This document shows positions 52,292-58,866 of a DNA stretch of 64,000 nucleotides, piece after piece (the first letter of the stretch is position 1; the number at the start of each line of letters is the position of its first letter). The notes under the pieces are model-generated. The model searched no databases, was not told the DNA's origin, and saw nothing but the letters and a program-made list of their open reading frames with translations. Position numbers and translations under genes: made by a program. Origin of the DNA: CAZSMC01 sp964607755 (GTDB lineage Bacteria > Zhuqueibacterota > Zhuqueibacteria > Residuimicrobiales > Krinioviventaceae); contig CAZSMC010000011.1 of NCBI GenBank assembly GCA_964607755.1, forward strand, positions 19,783 to 83,782. The letters run 5' to 3'.

Positions 52292-52738
52292 TTAAATGAC
52301 ATAGTTGAATTCCTGCTTTTGATAAAGTTCTTCTGTCCGCCGCAATAAATCGGCAAACGTCACGTGATCGACGACATTGGAAATGGCATGGCTAACGTTT
52401 GTCCAAATTTCTTGAAACGCCTGCTGTTCAGCGGGTTGACCGTGCGCTTTACTTTTTACTAATTTATTTTCGATCGGTCCGTCAATCAGGCGAATGATAT
52501 CACCCACTGTCATCCGGGAGGGATTTTTTGCCAAATAGAAACCGCCGCCAATTCCCCGCCGACTGTCGACAAAATCAGCTTTTTTAAGTTGCAGCATAAT
52601 GTGTTCGAGATAGTTTTCCGGAATATCCTGACGTTTACTGATCATGCCCAGCGGTACCACCTGTTGAGTTGTTGAATGCCGCGACAGGTCCAGCAAGGCT
52701 CGAAGTGCATACTCTGTTTTTACACTTATTTTCATCAT
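52292..52738 (-). CDS. Rrf2-family transcriptional regulator, CymR-like
   Basis: A 148-residue winged-helix regulator. The Rrf2 signature SVKTEYALRALLDLS and the wing RRGIGGGFYLAKNP are clear. It contains no Cys, so it cannot carry the three-Cys [Fe-S] cluster of IscR or NsrR. The location at the head of metY-cysK matches CymR of Firmicutes, a cysteine-metabolism repressor that works in complex with CysK. A palindrome at the transcription start is the likely operator. Confidence 0.87.
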   Translation of the reverse strand: MMKISVKTEYALRALLDLSRHSTTQQVVPLGMISKRQDIPENYLEHIMLQLKKADFVDSRRGIGGGFYLAKNPSRMTVGDIIRLIDGPIENKLVKSKAHGQPAEQQAFQEIWTNVSHAISNVVDHVTFADLLRRTEELYQKQEFNYVI

Positions 52739-52755
52739 TTTACCTAATTGTTACT

Positions 52756-52769
52756 AATATGATCATATT
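52756..52769. promoter_or_regulatory. Candidate operator for the Rrf2 regulator
   Basis: AATATGATCATATT is a perfect 14-base palindrome, extended to CTAATATGATCATATTTAG with one-base asymmetry. It begins 7 bases downstream of the -10 box, covering the expected start site, a position where a bound repressor would block transcription. Confidence 0.5.
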
Positions 52770-52775
52770 TAGCAT

Positions 52776-52804
52776 ATTTTAATAAATATAAACAAAAAAG
52801 TCAA
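52776..52804 (-). promoter_or_regulatory. Sigma-70-type promoter of rrf2-metY-cysK
   Basis: On the minus strand TTGACT (52799-52804) and TAAAAT (52776-52781) are 17 bases apart, identical in both boxes and spacing to the promoter at 18766-18794. Confidence 0.7.
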
Positions 52805-52836
52805 GGTTTTATTTCATAAAAATAAAAAATTCGGAC

Positions 52837-52991
52837 AAGCTCATTTATTGGTTGATATGCTCTATCTGAACGAAACAATGGGTCACAAATCTTCTCTGCA
52901 TCAATGTTGTATCATTCTATAAATTTTGAAATTATAATGTGGTATTTACTTTTTTTGTGACCCATTGTTGGAATTGTAACTAGAGTATTTC
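52837..52991 (-). repeat. Repeat family 2, copy 2 (155 bases)
   Basis: Inverted copy of 40602-40756, of identical length. The internal arms are at 52874-52889 and 52954-52969. Homology continues about 20-37 bases outside the arms on both sides before it ends, which fixes the element borders near GAAATACT and GAGCTT. The rest of 52739-53270 carries the rrf2 promoter and AT-rich sequence without a gene. Confidence 0.8.
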
Positions 52992-53270
52992 AAAAAATTC
53001 TGAATTTTATATTGCAATTTGTCGATATATTTTTAAATTATTTGATTCAATTAACTGTGACATCTTGATGAAAAATCCATTAGCAAAAGAATTCCGGGGG
53101 TATAACTTAAAAAACAATGGTCATCTATGGTCCTGCCATCAAATTTTTATCCTGATAGGCCCTGTACGCATTTTTCTACCTATTTTATCATAAGAACATC
53201 TCCCTGAATTAATTTATTGATTTTGTATGACGTGCTAATTTTGACATAAATGAACGGAAAGGATGTTATC

Positions 53271-54941
53271 ATGCGATCGGATACAGTTAAAAAAGGTGTA
53301 GAACGCGCTCCGCACCGCAGTTTGTTGCGAGCGACCGGATTAAAAGACAGTGATTTTAACAAGCCATTTATCGGCATTTGCAATTCTTATATCGATATTA
53401 TTCCCGGCCATGTCCATTTGCAGGAATTTGGCCGAAAGGTGAAGGAAAATGTGCGGTCTGCCGGCGGCGTTCCGTTCGAATTCAATACCATCGGTGTAGA
53501 TGACGGTATTGCGATGGGACATTTTGGCATGCGTTACAGCCTGCCGTCCCGCGAGCTGATTGCCGATTGCGTGGAAACGGTCGTCAATGCTCACCAGTTG
53601 GACGGACTGGTCTGTATTCCGAATTGTGATAAAATCGTTCCCGGCATGCTTATGGCTGCGGTGCGGCTGGATATACCAACGATTTTCATTTCCGGCGGTC
53701 CGATGGCAGCCGGCTTGACCTCATCTGGCGACAAAGCCGATCTCATCAGCGTATTCGAAGGCGTTGGGAAACTGAAATCCGGTAACATTACAGAAGACCA
53801 GCTCACAGAACTGGAAAAGGTCGGCTGCCCCACGTGTGGAAGCTGTTCCGGCATGTTTACTGCCAATAGCATGAATTGCTTGTGTGAAGCGCTTGGACTG
53901 GCGCTGCCAGGAAACGGAACAATTTTGGCTGTAGACCCCAGACGCGACAGATTGATCGAGCAGGTCGGAGCGCGCATTATGGAGCTTGTGGAACAGGATG
54001 TCAAGCCGTCCGATATTCTGAGCGAAAAGTCGTTTCATAACGCGTTTTGCCTGGACCTGGCCATGGGTGGTTCTACCAACACCGTGCTGCACTCATTTGC
54101 TGTAGCCAATGAAGCTGGCATTAAACTTGATTTGAAAGATTTGAACACGCTGAGAAAACGCGTTCCATACATTTGCAAAGTTGCGCCGGCCACGCATGAC
54201 GTGCATATCCAGGACGTCGACCGGGCCGGCGGCATTTCTGCTATTCTCAACGAGATAGCAAAAATTCCCGACCTGCTGCATACAGATGTTCCGACCGTGA
54301 CCGGCGAATCGCTCGGGAACAACATTGTGAACGCAGACATTAAAGACTCCTCGGTCATCCGGTCGATCAAAGACCCCTATTCCGCAACCGGCGGTTTGGC
54401 TATTTTGTTCGGGAATCTGGCGCCGGAAGGCAGTGTCATTAAAACCGGCGCGGTGGAAGAACACATGTGGGAATTCAGCGGACCGGCCCGCATTTACAAC
54501 AGCGAGGATGACGCGATTCGGGCTATTTACGATGGCGATGTTCAGGCTGGTGATGTCGTTGTCATTCGTTATGAAGGCCCGAAAGGTGGGCCGGGCATGC
54601 CGGAAATGTTGTCTCCGACGTCGGCCGTGATGGGACGTGGTTTAGGCGATAAAGTGGCACTCATTACAGACGGCCGATTTTCAGGTGGCACTCGCGGCGC
54701 CTGCATTGGCCATGTCAGCCCGGAAGCTGCAGAACGCGGCCCGATTGCTGCCTTGCAAAATGGCGATGTGATTCATATCAATTTAAATGAACAAACTCTT
54801 AACGTCGATTTGACAGATGAAGAAATTGAAAACCGTTTGGCTGAACTGCCTCCTTTTGAACCCAAAGTCAAAAGAGGATGGCTGGCACGTTATGTCACGC
54901 ATGTGACTTCTGCCAACACTGGCGCAGTAATGAATGTATAA
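53271..54941 (+). CDS. ilvD: Dihydroxy-acid dehydratase
   Basis: A 556-residue iron-sulfur dehydratase of valine, isoleucine and leucine synthesis, converting 2,3-dihydroxy-isovalerate (or methylvalerate) to the 2-keto acid. The cluster Cys are Cys37 (GICNSY), Cys119 (PNCDK) and Cys192 (GSCSGMF). The ATG at 53271 is preferred over 53250 because AAAGGA lies seven bases upstream and the N-terminus MRSDTVKKG matches the family. First gene of ilvD-leuC-leuD; no ilvBN, ilvC, leuA or leuB is in the window. Confidence 0.94.
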   Translation: MRSDTVKKGVERAPHRSLLRATGLKDSDFNKPFIGICNSYIDIIPGHVHLQEFGRKVKENVRSAGGVPFEFNTIGVDDGIAMGHFGMRYSLPSRELIADCVETVVNAHQLDGLVCIPNCDKIVPGMLMAAVRLDIPTIFISGGPMAAGLTSSGDKADLISVFEGVGKLKSGNITEDQLTELEKVGCPTCGSCSGMFTANSMNCLCEALGLALPGNGTILAVDPRRDRLIEQVGARIMELVEQDVKPSDILSEKSFHNAFCLDLAMGGSTNTVLHSFAVANEAGIKLDLKDLNTLRKRVPYICKVAPATHDVHIQDVDRAGGISAILNEIAKIPDLLHTDVPTVTGESLGNNIVNADIKDSSVIRSIKDPYSATGGLAILFGNLAPEGSVIKTGAVEEHMWEFSGPARIYNSEDDAIRAIYDGDVQAGDVVVIRYEGPKGGPGMPEMLSPTSAVMGRGLGDKVALITDGRFSGGTRGACIGHVSPEAAERGPIAALQNGDVIHINLNEQTLNVDLTDEEIENRLAELPPFEPKVKRGWLARYVTHVTSANTGAVMNV

Positions 54942-54966
54942 AATATTCGAATCAAGAGGATAGACT

Positions 54967-56376
54967 ATGGCACCCAGAACTTTGTTTGAAAAAATATGGG
55001 ATAATCATATAGTTGTGCACGAGCCGAATTCACCAGCTGTGCTTTATATTGATTTGCAATTAATCCACGAAGTCACATCGCCACAGGCGTTTCAGGGCTT
55101 GCGGGACAAAGGATTAAACGTCCGGCGCCCTTCGCAAACCATGGGCACGATGGATCATTCTATCCCCACAACCGATCCGTCGATTCCGATTTCCGATGCC
55201 ATGGCGGCGGCTCAGATTAAGCAAATGGAAGAAAACTGCCGGGAATTTGGCATTCTGTTGAATACCATGACAAGCGACACTCGAGGCATTGTACACGTTA
55301 TCGGACCGGAGCAAGGCATCACTCAACCCGGCATGACCATTGTGTGCGGCGACAGTCACACCGCAACTCATGGCGCGTTTGGCGCGCTGGCATTCGGCAT
55401 TGGCACCAGTGAAGTGGAGCATGTATTAGCCACTCAAACTTTACTGCAAAGCAAGCCGAAGACGATGCAGGTGCGAATAGACGGTACGCTCGGAAATGGC
55501 GTGACAGCCAAGGATATCATCCTGGCCCTGATTTCCAAAATCGGAACCGGCGGCGGTACCGGTCATGTATTCGAATACACCGGTGAGGCAGTCCGGGCGC
55601 TGGATATGGAATCGCGCATGACCATGTGCAACATGAGCATCGAAGGCGGTGCACGAGCAGGACTGGTTGCGCCGGATGATACGACATTTGAATATTTAAA
55701 AAATCGTCCATATGCGCCAAAAGGCAAAAACTGGGACGACATGCTGGCAGAGTGGCAATCGCTGCCCACAGATCCGGGTGCCCAATTTGATGCTGAGTTG
55801 AGCCTGGATGCATCGTTGCTAAAACCGATGATCACGTTCGGGACCACGCCCGGAATGGGAGTTGCGATTGACGGTCACGTGCCGAATCCGGCAGATGAAA
55901 AAAACGTAAATCGAAAAAACGCTCTGAACAAGGCGCTGAAGTACATGGATCTAAATCCGGGTCAACCTATGGCGGGTCAGCGAATCGACGTCGTGTTTAT
56001 CGGCAGTTGCACGAATGGCCGCATAACCGATCTTCGGTCAGCAGCCTCTGTCTTAAAAGGTAGAAAAGTAGCTGATCATGTTCGAACGCTGGTTGTGCCG
56101 GGATCACAACAGGTGAAACGTCAGGCAGAAGCTGAAGGTCTGGATGAAATTTTCAAGGCAGCCGGAGCAGAATGGCGCCAGTCCGGTTGCAGCATGTGCA
56201 TCGCCATGAATGGCGATGAGATTCAAGCCGGCGAATATGCTGTTTCGACAAGCAATCGTAATTTTGAAGGCAGGCAGGGCAAGGGCGGCCGGACCTTTCT
56301 GGCCAGTCCGTTAACAGCCGCAGCTTCAGCGATTAAAGGGACTGTCGCAGATCCCCGGCTTTTTCTGCAAAATTAA
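54967..56376 (+). CDS. leuC: 3-isopropylmalate dehydratase large subunit
   Basis: A 469-residue aconitase-family subunit that with LeuD isomerises 2- to 3-isopropylmalate via a [4Fe-4S] cluster. The CGDSHTATHGAFGALAFG block, Cys in IGSCTNGR and the pair in GCSMCIAMN supply the cluster ligands. Length matches the bacterial LeuC type. It starts 25 bases after ilvD. Confidence 0.95.
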   Translation: MAPRTLFEKIWDNHIVVHEPNSPAVLYIDLQLIHEVTSPQAFQGLRDKGLNVRRPSQTMGTMDHSIPTTDPSIPISDAMAAAQIKQMEENCREFGILLNTMTSDTRGIVHVIGPEQGITQPGMTIVCGDSHTATHGAFGALAFGIGTSEVEHVLATQTLLQSKPKTMQVRIDGTLGNGVTAKDIILALISKIGTGGGTGHVFEYTGEAVRALDMESRMTMCNMSIEGGARAGLVAPDDTTFEYLKNRPYAPKGKNWDDMLAEWQSLPTDPGAQFDAELSLDASLLKPMITFGTTPGMGVAIDGHVPNPADEKNVNRKNALNKALKYMDLNPGQPMAGQRIDVVFIGSCTNGRITDLRSAASVLKGRKVADHVRTLVVPGSQQVKRQAEAEGLDEIFKAAGAEWRQSGCSMCIAMNGDEIQAGEYAVSTSNRNFEGRQGKGGRTFLASPLTAAASAIKGTVADPRLFLQN

Positions 56377-56399
56377 ATTCGTTAAAATTCGAGGATAAC

Positions 56400-57008
56400 A
56401 TGGAAGCATTTACAGTTCTGCAAAGCAAATATGTGGTCATTCCGGTAAACGATATTGACACAGATCAGATCATCCCGGCACGGTTCCTCAAGGTGACGGA
56501 CAAAGAGGGGCTGGGAGACAATCTGTTTTGTGACTGGCGCTACAATCCGGATGGCTCGGTCAAACAGGATTTCATACTCAACCAACCTCAGGCAAAAGGT
56601 TTGAAAATTTTGGTTGCGGGCGATAATTTTGGCTGCGGTTCGAGTCGCGAACACGCGCCGTGGGCTTTGGTGAGTTATGGATTCCGTGCAGTGCTCAGCA
56701 CCAGTTTCGCGGATATATTCAAAAACAACGCGTTGAAAAACGGATTGCTGCCGGTAGAGATAAACGCGGATATTCAGCAAAAACTCTTCGAATTAGCCAA
56801 TGGCGGTATCGGGCCGGAGCTGCGCATCAATCTGAAAGAACAAATGCTAACCGGCCCGGACGGCATGTCGCAACAATTTCCGATCGATACGTTTTCGAAA
56901 AAATGTTTGTTAGAGGGAATTGATCAATTGGGGTATTTGCTAAAGCAGCAATCTGCTATTGAAGAGTATGAAAGGACTCATCCCCAGAGAGTGGATACCT
57001 GGCATTAA
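56400..57008 (+). CDS. leuD: 3-isopropylmalate dehydratase small subunit
   Basis: A 202-residue swivel-domain partner of LeuC. NDIDTDQIIPARFLK at the start and NFGCGSSREHAPWAL in the middle are the family signatures. AGGATAAC precedes the ATG. It ends 24 bases before the converging subunit gene at 57033. Confidence 0.95.
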   Translation: MEAFTVLQSKYVVIPVNDIDTDQIIPARFLKVTDKEGLGDNLFCDWRYNPDGSVKQDFILNQPQAKGLKILVAGDNFGCGSSREHAPWALVSYGFRAVLSTSFADIFKNNALKNGLLPVEINADIQQKLFELANGGIGPELRINLKEQMLTGPDGMSQQFPIDTFSKKCLLEGIDQLGYLLKQQSAIEEYERTHPQRVDTWH

Positions 57009-57032
57009 AAATCCACTTGTCCAAGTTTGTTA

Positions 57033-57548
57033 TTAATACTCGGTTAGAGTATATATGATTTCAGTGTTGTACTGATCTGCCGGAATAAAAACTGAAACGC
57101 CTCGCAATTCATACTGGATGGGAACAGCAGAGTGATCTTTTTTCCCTTGCAGGAAAAATTGACTATTTGAGGTAACCTGTTGAAAAGTATCTCCGCCAGT
57201 CATATTTCCTCCCCGTGTGGTGCCATCTCCGGTTCGGCGAACCCATAATTGCAAATCTGGATGCCAGTTTATATTCTGGCGGCGAATATCGATCTGCCAG
57301 TTCCAGGCAGGACCGCCACCCTGTCCCGGGTGATCTGAATATTTTTCAATATCGAGGGTAACCTGTTCTAATGCACTGGTATATGTGTCTTGCAAAGCAC
57401 TCCCCGCTCCTGCAACAAGATCTAAAGAGGTGATGCTCTGATTCCATTGCCCGTTTACAGAGAGTGTGGCTTGAGAAATCAAAGAAGTTGACATAACCAG
57501 CAACCCAAATAGGGTGAACCTGATAATTGTCGATTTACGAATAGACAT
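57033..57548 (-). CDS. Secreted fibre-subunit-like protein, paralogue of 62390-62878
   Basis: A 171-residue exported protein with a signal peptide (MSIRKSTIIRF...SQA). It is homologous along its length to the protein at 62390-62878: shared VNGQWNQSITS/VDGNWTRNIGS start, the W-W-INWHP/MNWHP segment, QLWVRRTG, FQQVT, and the PxxYELRGVSVFIPADQY ending. It finishes IIYTLTEY, a C-terminal beta-strand shared with the three other subunit candidates. No catalytic motif is seen. The gene is outside the assembly operon but has its own -24/-12-like promoter. Confidence 0.65.
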   Translation of the reverse strand: MSIRKSTIIRFTLFGLLVMSTSLISQATLSVNGQWNQSITSLDLVAGAGSALQDTYTSALEQVTLDIEKYSDHPGQGGGPAWNWQIDIRRQNINWHPDLQLWVRRTGDGTTRGGNMTGGDTFQQVTSNSQFFLQGKKDHSAVPIQYELRGVSVFIPADQYNTEIIYTLTEY

Positions 57549-57613
57549 TTTGCAAATCAGCTTTGTATAGATAGTGAGTAGAAAAAGCATATCTCTGATG
57601 AATATTTAGAGTC

Positions 57614-57629
57614 TGCAAATTTTGTACCG
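57614..57629 (-). promoter_or_regulatory. -24/-12 (sigma-54-like) promoter for the 57033-57548 gene
   Basis: On the minus strand CGGTACAAAATTTGCA has GG and GC exactly 10 bases apart and a consensus TTGCA -12 box; the -24 box differs from TGGCAC at two positions. The inferred start is near 57603, some 55 bases before the start codon. The 344-base gap 57549-57892 holds no gene. Confidence 0.5.
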
Positions 57630-57892
57630 GGAAAACGAGAATTTTGATAGAATAGGCATTTTTATTATCACGATTCTGTATTTATATTTTCACAAAATTC
57701 ACTGCATAATCGATAAATTATTTTTTGTGAATCCTTAAAATTTTGCGGTGAATAGTAAAGTATTCTTACCGTGATCTAATTTGAAAGTGCTATTCTGGAT
57801 TTAACAAATAGATGTTTTGGAAAAACATTTAAAATGAAAAGAAATGCGTGATGCGCAGGAATTATTACGGGTAATGCTTATAGATCACTTTA

Positions 57893-58393
57893 CTATTCAG
57901 CAACAATTGTATAGGTGATATGATGCGTATCCACGCTCTTTTGGCCTGCCGGATGCACTTGTGCGGTATAACGCAAATCACAGTGCCCGGTGCTTTTACC
58001 CACGCCTGTCAGCAAATCCTGAGCGCCGTAAGCGGCGTCGAGTTCCATACGTCCGTGTGCCACGCCTGTTGATGGATGTGCCGCTTCAACCGTCAGGGTA
58101 TGATCCGGACTTGTGTGATCAGATGCAACAGTAATCTTGCGATTTGCTGAAATGATGTTCCACTGCAAACGGCAGGAGCTTTGCGTATCGCGCAGCATAG
58201 TAATCTGGTCTTCGGTACCCCGTTCATATTGAAAATTGAACGTCATATCACCGCCCTGGATTTCGATATGGTCAACGGGTTCAACGACAATTTTAACGGT
58301 ATGAGATGTGCTATTCTGTGATGCACGGCTGACTGCTAGCCACAACAAAGATACGGTGAATACAATCAAAACAATTTTTGATAATTTCTGCAT
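57893..58393 (-). CDS. Secreted fibre-subunit-like protein, paralogue of 62957-63496
   Basis: A 166-residue exported protein. Signal peptide followed by a beta-rich domain with two Cys (SSCRLQW and GHCDLRY) that could form a disulfide. It resembles the protein at 62957-63496 in layout: SHTVKI near the start against SHDITI, a LLTGVG.STGHC block against LITGIGSCATN, and the ending HHITYTIVAE against VTVQYTLTDDS. The ATG at 58393 is chosen for its G-rich ribosome site and to give a standard signal peptide. Function as fibre or pilus subunit is inference from size, export, paralogy and the neighbouring usher. Confidence 0.6.
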   Translation of the reverse strand: MQKLSKIVLIVFTVSLLWLAVSRASQNSTSHTVKIVVEPVDHIEIQGGDMTFNFQYERGTEDQITMLRDTQSSCRLQWNIISANRKITVASDHTSPDHTLTVEAAHPSTGVAHGRMELDAAYGAQDLLTGVGKSTGHCDLRYTAQVHPAGQKSVDTHHITYTIVAE

Positions 58394-58450
58394 CTTGTAC
58401 CCCCGCTCCATTTTACTTCCACTTCCCAACTATATAATCAACAATAATAT

Positions 58451-58466
58451 CACAAAATATATGCCA
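58451..58466 (-). promoter_or_regulatory. Possible weak -24/-12 promoter for the 57893-58393 gene
   Basis: TGGCATATATTTTGTG on the minus strand has a good -24 box and the right spacing, but the -12 GC is GT. It lies about 60 bases before the start codon. Listed because the other units of this locus have clearer matches at the same relative position. Confidence 0.3.
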
Positions 58467-58553
58467 AAAAATAATTGTAATATCATAGGTCTTTTATTTT
58501 CAGTAGTTTAAAGGAATTGGAGAAAAATATAAAGTAGCAAAAACTTTTTTACT

Positions 58554-58669
58554 TGTTCAATATCCGACATTAAAAATATGTAAAGTATTGAAAATATTAA
58601 ATTATAAAATTATTTCATATAACCCCCTGTTTTTCATCAAAATGGTTAAAATATGTCGGATAATGAACA
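58554..58669. repeat. Short element bounded by 17-base inverted repeats
   Basis: TGTTCAATATCCGACAT (58554-58570) is repeated in inverted form as ATGTCGGATAATGAACA (58653-58669) with one mismatch, enclosing 82 AT-rich bases. A further related copy, GCCGGTTATTGAACACC, lies at 58704-58720. It may be a miniature transposable element or a set of regulator sites. No gene is seen in the gap 58394-58866. Confidence 0.5.
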
Positions 58670-58866
58670 CTTTTACACCTTGAAAAGTGAGCCTCTATTC
58701 ATAGCCGGTTATTGAACACCTTGATTGTCATTAGTTTGCATAAAATATTATTAACATGCAAATTAAAAATGATGATGAGGAAAAAACTTTGGATTGGATA
58801 TTAGAGGTTTACTGCTTGAGAGATGAAAAGGATCGAAATGAATCGCATATTCAATGAGGAAAATTA

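Noticed and set aside
57009..57032. ACTTG-TC-CAAGT palindrome after leuD as terminator
   Set aside because: Five-base stem with a two-base loop and no T run; too weak to call.
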